Of a stretch of 19,190 nt of DNA, positions 6,858-15,377 are shown piece after piece. The DNA lies in contig CAYFMR010000018.1 in NCBI GenBank assembly GCA_964344295.1, positions 1-19,190 of the forward strand. The letters are read 5' to 3'. Numbering within the stretch: the first letter of the stretch is position 1; each line of letters opens with the position of its first letter. The translations under genes and the position numbers were made by a program. The DNA is from JAAYFJ01 sp964344295 (GTDB lineage Bacteria > Bacillota > Clostridia > Tissierellales > Peptoniphilaceae). Below the pieces are notes generated by a model. The model saw nothing but the letters and a program-made list of their open reading frames with translations. It had not been told where the DNA came from and made no database searches.

Positions 6858-9590
6858 ATGGGATTATGGAATACACTATTTGGTTCATATAGCGAAAAAG
6901 AGGTTCGAAAAATCGAACCCATCGCTGACCAAGTGCTAAAATTAGAAAAAGAGATGGCTGCCCTAACTGACGAAGCGTTGCGTGAAAAGACCAGCGAGTT
7001 TCGTCGCAGATTAGACCAGGGAGAAACATTAGACGACCTCATGGCTGAGGCTTTTGCCGTTGTGCGCGAAGCCTCCTGGCGGGTGCTGGGAATGAAGCAT
7101 TTCCGCGTTCAAATCATCGGTGGCGTGGTCTTACACCAAGGCCGCATTGCCGAGATGAAAACCGGGGAAGGAAAGACCTTGGTGGCCACCTTGCCGGCGT
7201 ATTTAAACGCCCTGCCTGGAAAAGGCGTACACATTGTCACTGTCAACGACTACCTGGCCAAACGGGACCGGGAATGGATGGGTAAAGTCTATGAATTTTT
7301 GGGCCTGTCCGTGGGCTGTATCGTTCATGGCCTGACGCCGGAAGAACGAAAAGAGGCCTATGCTGCCGATATCACCTACGGAACCAATAATGAGTTCGGC
7401 TTTGATTACCTGCGAGACAACATGGTGGTCCACCGGGAAAACTTGGTACAGCGTCCGCTAAACTTCTGTATTGTGGACGAGGTGGACTCCATTTTAATCG
7501 ACGAGGCTCGTACGCCTTTGATCATCTCCGGGCAAGGGGATGAGAGTACCGGACTTTACGAAAAGGCTGACAGCTTTGTGCGAGGCCTAAGCCACCGCTT
7601 TATCACCGAAGAAGAACGCAAAACAGATCTCTTTAACCGAGAAATCCGAAAAGAAACCGTAGATTATGTCGTAGATGAAAAGGCTAAAACCGCTAATCTC
7701 ACCGATAAAGGGGTGCAAAAAGCCGAACGCTATTTCGGCATCGAGAACCTAGCCGACATGGAAAATATGGAAATCGCCCACCATATTAAGCAGGCGCTAA
7801 AAGCCCACTCCACCATGACTAGGGACATTGACTACGTGGTAGCTGACGGGGAAGTCATCATCGTCGACGAGTTTACCGGCCGCCTCATGTATGGCCGCCG
7901 CTACTCTGATGGATTACACCAAGCCATTGAAGCCAAAGAAAAATTAAAGGTGAAAAGTGAATCCAAGACCTTGGCCACAATCACCTTCCAAAACTATTTC
8001 CGCATGTATAAAAAACTCTCCGGGATGACCGGAACGGCTAAGACGGAAGAAGAAGAGTTTCGCGAAATCTACAATATGGACGTAGTGGAAATCCCGACTA
8101 ACAAGCCTGTCGTTAGAAACGACGAGAACGATGTCCTCTATCGGCATGAAGACGCCAAATTCCGCGCAGTCATCAACGACATCAAGGCCAGCCATGAAAA
8201 GGGCCAACCGGTCCTAGTGGGTACCATCAGCATCGAAAAGTCTGAACTTCTGTCGGGACTTTTGAAACGGGAACGCATTCCCCACCAAGTACTTAACGCC
8301 AAACTGCACGAACAAGAATCCAAAATCGTCGCGCAAGCCGGTCGGTTTGGGGCCGTGACCATTGCCACCAATATGGCCGGTCGTGGGACAGATATTGTGC
8401 TAGGCGGCAATCCGGAATTTATGGCCAAACAGGAGCTGACCAAAAAAGGCTACGAACCGGAAGTGCTGGCCTTAGTAGACGATTTTTACCCCACGGAAGA
8501 CCCGAAAGTCCTGGAGGCTCGTAAAGCATACAAAGAATTTTACGATCAGTTTAAAGCTCAAACAGATGAAGAAGCGAAAAAGGTGGTCGCTGCCGGCGGA
8601 CTACACATCATTGGCACGGAACGCCACGAGTCCCGTCGTATCGACAACCAATTGCGGGGTCGTTCCGGTCGTCAAGGAGATCCGGGATCTTCCCGCTTCT
8701 ACATCTCTGCCGACGATGACCTCTTACGCCTCTTTGCCGGGGAACGATTTAAGCAGATGATGGAAACGATTGATGCCCCGGAAGACGAACCATTGGAAGC
8801 CAAAATGCTGACCCGCCTCATCGAATCTGCTCAGCGCAAGGTGGAAGGCAATAACTTTGGCATCCGTAAACACGTCTTAAAATACGACGACGTCATGAAC
8901 CAACAGCGGGAAGTCATCTATGCCGAACGTCATCGCGTCTTGGAAGGCCAAGATTTTAAAGAAACCTTAGAAGATCTTCGCAACCGCCTCATCGAAAGGC
9001 GCATCCAAGGCTATGCGATGGACGAGATAGACCAAGATGCCATGGACTTAGGGGCGATGAGTCAGTTTGCCAAAGATGTCTTCGGCTTTAGTGATGACAG
9101 CTTAAAAGAAATCTTTGCAGGCTCTCCTTCGGCGGAGGAAATCATCCAACGCATCCAAGGTGAAGCGAATACCTACTATGAAGCCAAGGAAAAGGAATTC
9201 GGAGCAGAGCGTTTCCGCGAAGTGGAACGACTGGTGCTCTTGCAAGTGGTCGACCAAAAATGGATGGATCACATTGACGCCATGGACCAACTGCGCCAAG
9301 GTATCGGCTTGCGTGCTTACGGACAATCTGACCCGGTACGTGCCTACCAAATGGAAGGCTGGAACATGTACGAAGAAATGAACGAGGCCATACAAGAAGA
9401 TACCATCAAAATGCTGTTTCACGTCTACAACCCGGAAAACGTCAAGCGTCGTCAAGTGGTACACATGACCACCAACGAACCGGGAGGCGATGGCAAACCT
9501 CAGCCGATTCGCAAAAAGAAAAAAGTCGGTCGCAATGACCCCTGCCCCTGTGGCAGTGGCAAGAAGTACAAACACTGCTGTGGCGCTTAG
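6858..9590 (+). CDS. secA: Preprotein translocase subunit SecA
   Basis: The 910-residue motor ATPase drives unfolded preproteins through SecYEG. The N-terminus MGLWNTLFGS is followed by Walker A (MKTGEGKT, residues 100-107), VDEVDSILIDEARTPLIISG (Walker B DEVD at 207-210), the second nucleotide-binding fold (NMAGRGTDIVLGGNP, then GRSGRQGDPGSS), the helical scaffold/wing region, and a C-terminal Cys/His zinc motif, CPCGSGKKYKHCC, which binds SecB-type chaperones or ribosomes. It is longer than the roughly 840 residues of Bacillus SecA, partly from an insert around residues 530-575 (KKGYEPEVLALVDDF and on) common in Clostridia. AAAGGA lies 11 bp before the ATG. It is co-transcribed with prfB. 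Confidence 0.98.
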   Translation: MGLWNTLFGSYSEKEVRKIEPIADQVLKLEKEMAALTDEALREKTSEFRRRLDQGETLDDLMAEAFAVVREASWRVLGMKHFRVQIIGGVVLHQGRIAEMKTGEGKTLVATLPAYLNALPGKGVHIVTVNDYLAKRDREWMGKVYEFLGLSVGCIVHGLTPEERKEAYAADITYGTNNEFGFDYLRDNMVVHRENLVQRPLNFCIVDEVDSILIDEARTPLIISGQGDESTGLYEKADSFVRGLSHRFITEEERKTDLFNREIRKETVDYVVDEKAKTANLTDKGVQKAERYFGIENLADMENMEIAHHIKQALKAHSTMTRDIDYVVADGEVIIVDEFTGRLMYGRRYSDGLHQAIEAKEKLKVKSESKTLATITFQNYFRMYKKLSGMTGTAKTEEEEFREIYNMDVVEIPTNKPVVRNDENDVLYRHEDAKFRAVINDIKASHEKGQPVLVGTISIEKSELLSGLLKRERIPHQVLNAKLHEQESKIVAQAGRFGAVTIATNMAGRGTDIVLGGNPEFMAKQELTKKGYEPEVLALVDDFYPTEDPKVLEARKAYKEFYDQFKAQTDEEAKKVVAAGGLHIIGTERHESRRIDNQLRGRSGRQGDPGSSRFYISADDDLLRLFAGERFKQMMETIDAPEDEPLEAKMLTRLIESAQRKVEGNNFGIRKHVLKYDDVMNQQREVIYAERHRVLEGQDFKETLEDLRNRLIERRIQGYAMDEIDQDAMDLGAMSQFAKDVFGFSDDSLKEIFAGSPSAEEIIQRIQGEANTYYEAKEKEFGAERFREVERLVLLQVVDQKWMDHIDAMDQLRQGIGLRAYGQSDPVRAYQMEGWNMYEEMNEAIQEDTIKMLFHVYNPENVKRRQVVHMTTNEPGGDGKPQPIRKKKKVGRNDPCPCGSGKKYKHCCGA

Positions 9591-9598
9591 GAGGTCTT

Positions 9599-10708
9599 AT
9601 GCAAAATACTTATTTAGATCGACAAAGACTAGAAGAGGCGTTGGCGACAGTCAAGGTCATTGGAGAATCCATTGGTGTAGAAGACTTGAAAGCTACCATA
9701 GACGCCATGGAACGAGAGACCTTAGCAGAGAATTTTTGGGATGATGTGGAAAAAGCCCAAAAACTCTTTAAGAGCTTGTCGGCGAAAAAAACACTCTATG
9801 GCCAATACGATGCACTAAAGACCAAAATCGAGGAACAGCTGGGCATGTTGGACCTCATTGAAGAATTTGATGATGAAGAAGCCTACCAGGAATTGATCAA
9901 ATTCCTCCCCAAGCTGGAGAAAAAAGTGGAAGAGTTTCGCCTGATTACTTTGCTTTCCGGGGACTACGACAATAATGACGCCATCTTATCCATCCACGCC
10001 GGCGCCGGCGGTACCGAAGCCCAAGACTGGGCGGGGATGCTTTTACGCATGTACACCCGCTGGGCGGAAGAACACGGCTACAAGGTGGAAACCTTGGACA
10101 TCTTGCCGGAAGCAGAAGGAGGCATCAAGTCGGCTACCTTGGCCATCCAAGGAGCCTATGCCTACGGCTGGCTCAAGGCGGAAAAAGGTGTCCATCGTCT
10201 GGTGCGCATCTCACCTTTTGATGCGGCAAAAAAACGCCACACCTCCTTTGCCTCCGTGGACGTCTATCCCCAACTGGGCGATGACGTGGAAGTGGACATT
10301 CGTCCAGAAGACTTAAAAATCGACACCTACCGCTCCTCTGGAGCCGGGGGACAACACGTTAACACCACCGATTCCGCCGTACGCATCACCCACATTCCCA
10401 CCGGCGTCGTGGTACAATGCCAAAACGAACGCTCCCAAATCCAAAACAGAGAAACGGCCATGAAAATGCTCTACGCCAAGCTGCTTGCCCTGGCGGAAGA
10501 AGAACAAAAGGAAATGATTGACGATTTACAAGGCAATTACAGTCAAATCGCCTGGGGCAGCCAGATTCGCTCCTACGTATTCCATCCCTATACCATGGTC
10601 AAAGACCATCGAACCGGGGTTGAAGTAGGAGACGTCAACCGCGTGATGGATGGGGATTTGGATGCCTTTATCAATGCCTACTTGCAATCCCAGGCCGAAG
10701 CGTCATAA
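9599..10708 (+). CDS. prfB: Peptide chain release factor 2, single continuous frame
   Basis: 369 residues. RF2 reads UAA and UGA stop codons and triggers peptide release. The tripeptide anticodon SPF (residues 205-207) and the catalytic GGQ (250-252, in SSGAGGQHVN) are present, as are the N-terminal helical domain and the domain 2/4 sequence IHAGAGGTEAQDWAGMLLRM. Most bacterial prfB genes need a +1 frameshift at an in-frame UGA near codon 26. Here the corresponding region (residues 22-33, GESIGVEDLKAT) reads straight through with no stop and no CTTTGA slippery site, so the autoregulatory frameshift is absent. The ATG is 8 bp after the secA stop, and the AGGAGG overlaps that stop, indicating coupling. 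Confidence 0.97.
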   Translation: MQNTYLDRQRLEEALATVKVIGESIGVEDLKATIDAMERETLAENFWDDVEKAQKLFKSLSAKKTLYGQYDALKTKIEEQLGMLDLIEEFDDEEAYQELIKFLPKLEKKVEEFRLITLLSGDYDNNDAILSIHAGAGGTEAQDWAGMLLRMYTRWAEEHGYKVETLDILPEAEGGIKSATLAIQGAYAYGWLKAEKGVHRLVRISPFDAAKKRHTSFASVDVYPQLGDDVEVDIRPEDLKIDTYRSSGAGGQHVNTTDSAVRITHIPTGVVVQCQNERSQIQNRETAMKMLYAKLLALAEEEQKEMIDDLQGNYSQIAWGSQIRSYVFHPYTMVKDHRTGVEVGDVNRVMDGDLDAFINAYLQSQAEAS

Positions 10709-10739
10709 CTTACCTCAAGTAGCAGGCTAAAGGGATGAC

Positions 10740-10768
10740 TTGCAAAGCCAGGTGAAAGTGTGTATACT
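10740..10768 (+). promoter_or_regulatory. Promoter of the fumarate-reductase-like lipoprotein gene
   Basis: TTGCAA (10740-10745) and TATACT (10763-10768) are spaced by 17 bp, close to the SigA consensus. An in-frame TTG at 10740 is therefore promoter and not a start codon. Confidence 0.75.
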
Positions 10769-10817
10769 ATTTTTGTTCGCATCGAAAGAACAAAGTCACA
10801 TACAAAAGGAGGAGAAT

Positions 10818-12272
10818 ATGAAAAAACGTTTAAGTTTAATTCTTGTGGGACTTTTAGTCCTCGGCCTGTTAGCAGGCTGTGGGAACACGGCTCCCGCAGA
10901 CACAGAAGAACCGGCACAAGAACCGGCCGCTACGGCAGAAAACATGCAAGCTGACGTGGCTATTATCGGTGCTGGCGGTGCCGGTATGGCAGCTGCTTTA
11001 ACCGCAGCGGATAACGGAGCCAAAGTCATCTTGGTAGAAAAAATGCCTATGGTTGGCGGTAACACCACCTTGGCTACAGGCGGCATCAACGCAGCCGGAA
11101 CCACTTATCAAGAAGAAGCCGGTGTTGAAGACAGCGTAGATGTATTCTATGAAGACACCATGAAAGGTGGCCACGAGCTCAATAACCCTGAGCTGGTTCG
11201 CACCTTAGTGGACAATGCAAAAGACGGTGTGGATTGGTTAGTATCCATCGGCGCAGACCTATCTGACGTAGGTTTAGGTGGCGGTGCCACCAACAAACGT
11301 TTCCATCGTCCCACCGGCGGTGCTCCCGTAGGGGCAGAGATCGTACGAGTTTTACGTGAAAACGTAGAAGCAAACGAAAACATCACCCAATTATTAAAAA
11401 CAGAAGTCACTGAAATCCTAACCGAAGACGGTGCAGTCACCGGCTTAAAAGCCAAAGGTGAAGAGGGTGAATTCACCATCGAAGCTCCGGCTGTCGTCGT
11501 GGCTTCCGGCGGATTCAGCGCTAACCAAGACATGGTCATCCAATACGTACCTGAGCTAAAAGGCTTTGCTACCACCAACGCTCCTGGAGCAACTGGTGAA
11601 GGTATTGTCATGGCTCAAGCCATTGGCGCAGACGTCGTGGACATGGACCAAATCCAAACGCACCCCACGGTAGTACCTGAAAAAGGCACGATGATCACCG
11701 AAGCCGTACGCGGCAACGGAGCAATCCTTGTCAACCGCGAAGGCAACCGTTTCGTCAACGAAATGGAAACTCGTGACGTCGTATCCGAAGCAGTGTTAGA
11801 TCAAGAAGGCGGCACGGCATTCCTCGTCTTTGACGACCAAGTACGTGAAAGCTTAAAGGCTATTGAAGGTTACATTGAACAAGGCTTAGTCACCGAAGGC
11901 ACGGCACAAGAAGTCGCGGAAGCCCTAGGCATGGACGCTGAAAACTTTGTGGCATCCATTGAAAAATTCGACGAAGGCGTCACTGCCGGCGATGAATTCG
12001 GACGTGAAAACCTAGAAATCACCTTCGATCCCGCAGGCACCTTCTATGCCATCGAAATCACCCCCGCAGTACACCACACCATGGGCGGCTTGAAAATCAA
12101 CACCGAAGCTCAAGTCATCTCCGTAGACGGCGAAGCCATTCCCGGCCTATTTGCAGCTGGCGAATGTACCGGTGGCGTACACGGCGGTAACCGCTTAGGC
12201 GGCAACGCAATGGCTGACATCATCGTTTTTGGACGTATTGCAGGCCAAGGCGCAGCCAACTTGGAAAAATAA
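10818..12272 (+). CDS. Surface flavoprotein of the Fcc3-type fumarate reductase family (lipoprotein)
   Basis: 484 residues. A lipoprotein signal peptide (MKKRLSLILVGLLVLGLLAGC, lipobox LAGC, Cys21) leads through a Pro/Glu/Ala linker to an FAD-binding fold (IIGAGGAGMAAAL, 49-61). Residues equivalent to the Shewanella Fcc3 active site are all present: His282 in THPT, Arg319 in TRD, His419/420 in VHHTMGG, and Arg459 in GGVHGGNRLGG. The likely reaction is reduction of fumarate or a related unsaturated acid at the cell surface. His282 argues against urocanate reductase, which has Tyr there. Unlike relatives, it has neither a heme domain nor an FMN-binding domain, so electrons must come from a separate partner not seen nearby. 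AGGAGGAG precedes the ATG; own promoter and terminator. The exact substrate is unproven. Confidence 0.88.
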   Translation: MKKRLSLILVGLLVLGLLAGCGNTAPADTEEPAQEPAATAENMQADVAIIGAGGAGMAAALTAADNGAKVILVEKMPMVGGNTTLATGGINAAGTTYQEEAGVEDSVDVFYEDTMKGGHELNNPELVRTLVDNAKDGVDWLVSIGADLSDVGLGGGATNKRFHRPTGGAPVGAEIVRVLRENVEANENITQLLKTEVTEILTEDGAVTGLKAKGEEGEFTIEAPAVVVASGGFSANQDMVIQYVPELKGFATTNAPGATGEGIVMAQAIGADVVDMDQIQTHPTVVPEKGTMITEAVRGNGAILVNREGNRFVNEMETRDVVSEAVLDQEGGTAFLVFDDQVRESLKAIEGYIEQGLVTEGTAQEVAEALGMDAENFVASIEKFDEGVTAGDEFGRENLEITFDPAGTFYAIEITPAVHHTMGGLKINTEAQVISVDGEAIPGLFAAGECTGGVHGGNRLGGNAMADIIVFGRIAGQGAANLEK

Positions 12273-12287
12273 AGTTCATGCAATGCC

Positions 12288-12326
12288 AAAGACACCTTGA
12301 ACCATACGGTTCGAGGTGTCTTTTTT
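12288..12326 (+). terminator. Intrinsic terminator after the flavoprotein gene
   Basis: A long stem of 12288-12303 with 12308-12323 (AAAGACACCTTGAACC and its near complement, one mismatch) has an ATAC loop and ends in a T run to 12326. Confidence 0.88.
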
Positions 12327-12419
12327 ATGGCAAAAGGCAGAAAGTGGTGAGCCGTGGACGAAAAGGTCCTAGTAGGGAATCGAATAGGTGACAAGACTTT
12401 CATCACAGAGATTGGCGTA

Positions 12420-12433
12420 AAACGGTACGGTTT
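12420..12433. promoter_or_regulatory. Palindrome upstream of the regulator gene, possible operator
   Basis: AAACGGTACGGTTT is a near-perfect palindrome centred on GTAC (12 of 14 positions symmetric), about 55 bp before the predicted -35 of the TyrR-like regulator. TyrR-class regulators bind palindromes upstream of promoters and often autoregulate. The match to a known TyrR box is poor, so the operator role is a guess. Confidence 0.3.
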
Positions 12434-12486
12434 CAAACCATATGAATTTTAAACTTTATTATTCCTATGCAAATGAAAAGTTGCCA

Positions 12487-12515
12487 TTGAGTGTTGTCGA
12501 GCGATTCAGTATACT
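12487..12515 (+). promoter_or_regulatory. Promoter of the regulator-methionine lyase operon
   Basis: TTGAGT (12487-12492) and TATACT (12510-12515) are spaced by 17 bp. The start would be near 12522, about 50 bases before the chosen ATG at 12574. This is a SigA-type promoter; no -24/-12 sigma-54 element is visible. Confidence 0.6.
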
Positions 12516-12573
12516 GAAGGTGAGCACACATGCCTATGGAATAAAAATGTTCCGAACTGATGGAGATCATGCG

Positions 12574-14091
12574 ATGAGACGAATCAAAGTCATATTTTTT
12601 ATCGATCGACCTCATATTACCTTTGAGATGCTACAAGTATTGCATCGTCACGATGTGCCGGTCATTGCCATGGAAGTCTATGCCAACGTCATCTACTTTA
12701 AACTACCCTACCTCTCCGAAGAACTCTTTGACACGATTGCAGAGGAGTTTTCCCATGTCTATGGATTTGAGCGCATTGAAGAGATTGGCTATGGAGCCAT
12801 GGAAGAGCGAGACCTCAGTGTACGTCGCATCCTAGACTTTATTCCCCAAGGCATCCTTTTAGTGGATGCGGAAGGGGCCATTCATTATGCCAATCGTCTG
12901 GCCCGTGAAGTGATCTTGCGACGGGAAGAGAAGGACTTGGAAGGAAAGCTCTTTGCCGACTTTGTCACAGGTGAGGGTGTGACCGCGACAGGGACTACAG
13001 CGGGCTATGCACCGCTGCATGAGCTGCCGGTGATCGTCGGCGGCAGGGAATATAGCTTGTCCTCAGAGCCTTTGTTTACAGAAGAAAAGGTCTTTTGCGG
13101 AGCGTTAATCTACCTCGGCCAATCACAAATGCTCTACTGGCAAGACGACGGCATCTCCTTTCAACAAATTCGCGGTCGATCAGAAATCATCCAAGAGCTG
13201 ATCGAAAAGGCCAAACTCTATGCTGAACAAGACGTGGCCGTACTCATCAACGGAGAACCGGGCACAGGCAAAGGGATTATGGCCCGGGCTGTACACCGAG
13301 AAAGCAAGATGCGTCAAAAACCTTTTGTAGGTATCGATTTGGCGGGCACACCACTGGGGATTTTAGAACACAAACTCTTTGGTGCCGGCGATCCGGACAG
13401 TGAAGAATATCGCCCTGGCATTCTGACCGGGACGGAAGGGGGCACGGTATACCTGGATGAAATCTCGCTTTTACCGGCAGAATTGCAAGACAAGCTGGCC
13501 CGAGCCCTGGAAACCGGACTGTTTACACCGGAAGGCACCACCCAAAGCGTACCGCTGCGTCTGCGTATCATTGCCTCCAATTCCAAAAACTTGCGCCAAC
13601 TGGTGAAAGCCGAAGAGTTTTCCGAAACACTTTATCGACAACTCAACGCCTTTTCCCTGAACATTCCGCCCCTGCGGCAACGGAGGGAGGACATTCCCGA
13701 CCTGGTGGAGCTATTTTTGGAACAGGCACCGGACAAAATCGAACACGTCACCGAAGCTGCCATGCGCAAGCTCAGACGCTACCCCTGGCCAGGTAATGGC
13801 CGGACCTTGCAACGGGTCATCACCCGGGCGGCACTGGAAGCCCGTAACGGGATCATCGACGAAGGAGACATCCAATTTTTTGATGACGACGATCTGTTAG
13901 TACAGGAAAAAGTGGACCGTTACGAGCGGGAACTCCTCATTGAAGGCCTGCGCCACTCCAAATCCATTCGAGACGGCGCCAAGAAAATGGGCATGACTCA
14001 CACCAAGCTGCTCAACCGCATCAAACGCTACGACATCACCAAAGAAGAGTGGCATCCCGAAGGAGCAAGCATCAACTCAGATGAAAAATAA
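12574..14091 (+). CDS. TyrR-like ACT-PAS-AAA+-HTH regulator lacking the GAFTGA loop
   Basis: 505 residues. An N-terminal ACT-like domain (1-75, MRRIKVIFFIDRPHITFEML) is followed by PAS (about 80-185, ILDFIPQGILLVDAEGAIHYAN), an AAA+ sigma-54-activator-type domain (about 200-430: Walker A GEPGTGKG 227-234, Walker B GGTVYLDEI 289-297, PLRQRREDI, WPGNGRTLQ), and a Fis/TyrR-type helix-turn-helix (about 448-487). Where sigma-54 activators have GAFTGA, this protein reads FGAGDPDSEEYRPGILTG, so the contact loop is gone. As in TyrR, it should act on ordinary promoters with an amino acid bound to ACT or AAA+. GGAG at 12562-12565 supports the ATG at 12574; an in-frame ATG at 12442 lies upstream of the promoter. 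The methionine gamma-lyase ATG follows 10 bp after its stop. Confidence 0.85.
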   Translation: MRRIKVIFFIDRPHITFEMLQVLHRHDVPVIAMEVYANVIYFKLPYLSEELFDTIAEEFSHVYGFERIEEIGYGAMEERDLSVRRILDFIPQGILLVDAEGAIHYANRLAREVILRREEKDLEGKLFADFVTGEGVTATGTTAGYAPLHELPVIVGGREYSLSSEPLFTEEKVFCGALIYLGQSQMLYWQDDGISFQQIRGRSEIIQELIEKAKLYAEQDVAVLINGEPGTGKGIMARAVHRESKMRQKPFVGIDLAGTPLGILEHKLFGAGDPDSEEYRPGILTGTEGGTVYLDEISLLPAELQDKLARALETGLFTPEGTTQSVPLRLRIIASNSKNLRQLVKAEEFSETLYRQLNAFSLNIPPLRQRREDIPDLVELFLEQAPDKIEHVTEAAMRKLRRYPWPGNGRTLQRVITRAALEARNGIIDEGDIQFFDDDDLLVQEKVDRYERELLIEGLRHSKSIRDGAKKMGMTHTKLLNRIKRYDITKEEWHPEGASINSDEK

Positions 14092-14101
14092 GGAGGTCAA
14101 C

Positions 14102-15295
14102 ATGAACAAAGAGAAAAAGTACGGTTTTAGCACCAGACAAATTCACGCCGGATACGAGGCCAACAAATACGGTGCACTCGCTACCCCCATCTACCAAACG
14201 TCCACCTTCATCTTTGACTCGGCCGAACAGGGCGGACGTCGCTTTGCCCTGGAAGAAGACGGCTACATCTATACGAGACTGGGCAACCCGACCACCACGA
14301 GCTTAGAGAAAAAAGTAGCTGACCTAGAAGGCGGCGAAGCCTGTGTGGCCATGAGCTCCGGTATAGGTGCCATCACCTCCGCCATTTGGAGCATCCTGGC
14401 AGCGGGAGATCACGTCGTAGCCGGTAAAACCCTTTACGGCTGTACCTTCGCCTACATCACCCACGGTCTCACTCGCTACGGTGTAGACGTGACTATGGTG
14501 GATACGAGAGATCCTCAAAATATTAAAGATGCCATGCGTGAAAACACCAAAATGGTCTACCTGGAAACGCCGGCTAACCCGAATATGTACATTGCCGACA
14601 TCGAAGCCATTGCCAAAATCGCCCACGAAGTCGAAGGCTGTAAAGTGGTCGTCGACAACACCTACGCCACCCCCTACATCACCAGACCTCTGGAACTGGG
14701 CGCTGACGTAGTCGTTCACTCCGCCACCAAATACCTAAACGGCCATGGCGACGTCATTGCCGGCTTCGCCGTAGGTTCCCAAGAATTTATGGACGAAGTA
14801 CGCTTCTTTGGACTCAAAGACATGACCGGCGCCGTGTTGGGACCCTTCGAGGCCTTCTTGATCAACCGCGGCCTCAAGACCTTAGACCTGCGCATGGAAA
14901 AACACTGTGCCAACGCACAAAAAGTGGCAGAATTCTTGGAAGGCCACCCCGTCGTAGAAAAAGTCATGTACCCCGGACTGAAATCCTTTGACCAATACGA
15001 ACTGGCTCAAAAACAAATGAGACTGCCCGGCGCCATGATCGCCTTTGAAATCAAAGGTGGCGTAGAGGCGGGAGCCAAATTGATGAACAGCGTTGAACTG
15101 TGCACCCTGGCCGTATCCCTCGGTGACGCGGAAACCCTGATCCAACACCCCGCCAGCATGACCCACTCTCCCTACACTCCGGAAGAGCGTGCAGAATCTG
15201 ACATCGCAGAAGGCCTTGTTCGTCTGTCCGTGGGCTTGGAAGACCCCGAAGACATCATTGCTGACCTGAAACAAGCATTGGATCAACTGATCTAA
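14102..15295 (+). CDS. megL: Methionine gamma-lyase
   Basis: 397-residue PLP enzyme of the Cys/Met metabolism family. It cleaves L-methionine to methanethiol, 2-oxobutyrate and ammonia, and often homocysteine or cysteine to H2S. The PLP lysine is Lys210 in HSATKYLNGHGD. Asp185 in VVDNTYATPY holds the cofactor nitrogen. Tyr57 and Arg59 in YIYTRLGNPTT bind phosphate from the partner subunit. Cys114 in KTLYGCTFA is the cysteine that distinguishes true methionine gamma-lyases from cystathionine lyases and synthases. AAGGAGGT overlaps the regulator's stop; the in-frame ATG at 14081 lies within the regulator gene and is not preferred. The enzyme supplies ammonia and 2-oxobutyrate for fermentation. 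Control by the adjacent regulator is inferred from coupling. Confidence 0.93.
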   Translation: MNKEKKYGFSTRQIHAGYEANKYGALATPIYQTSTFIFDSAEQGGRRFALEEDGYIYTRLGNPTTTSLEKKVADLEGGEACVAMSSGIGAITSAIWSILAAGDHVVAGKTLYGCTFAYITHGLTRYGVDVTMVDTRDPQNIKDAMRENTKMVYLETPANPNMYIADIEAIAKIAHEVEGCKVVVDNTYATPYITRPLELGADVVVHSATKYLNGHGDVIAGFAVGSQEFMDEVRFFGLKDMTGAVLGPFEAFLINRGLKTLDLRMEKHCANAQKVAEFLEGHPVVEKVMYPGLKSFDQYELAQKQMRLPGAMIAFEIKGGVEAGAKLMNSVELCTLAVSLGDAETLIQHPASMTHSPYTPEERAESDIAEGLVRLSVGLEDPEDIIADLKQALDQLI

Positions 15296-15319
15296 GATCG
15301 AACGGACCCCCTATCCTTT

Positions 15320-15353
15320 GAGAGCCAAGCACGCATTCAGGTGCTTGGCTCTC
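15320..15353 (+). terminator. Strong hairpin after megL, without a T run
   Basis: A perfect 13-bp stem, GAGAGCCAAGCAC (15320-15332) with GTGCTTGGCTCTC (15341-15353), has an 8-base loop. It is followed by CACTATAAAC and not by T, so it is not a classical terminator. It lies 24 bp before the GNAT ATG and may stabilise the upstream mRNA or limit read-through. Confidence 0.5.
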
Positions 15354-15377
15354 CACTATAAACGAAAAGGAGGACCT

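Noticed and set aside
9102..9575. Minus-strand 157-codon frame inside secA
   Set aside because: It is fully antisense to the conserved SecA C-terminal region.
10740..10817. N-terminal extension of the flavoprotein from TTG 10740
   Set aside because: It coincides with the promoter; the lipoprotein signal peptide and AGGAGG fix the start at 10818.
12442..12573. N-terminal extension of the TyrR-like regulator from ATG 12442
   Set aside because: It includes the predicted promoter; the ACT domain begins naturally at 12574, with GGAG 8 bp upstream.
12574..14091. Classification as a sigma-54-dependent activator
   Set aside because: The GAFTGA loop is absent, and no -24/-12 promoter is visible nearby, so TyrR-like action at ordinary promoters fits better.
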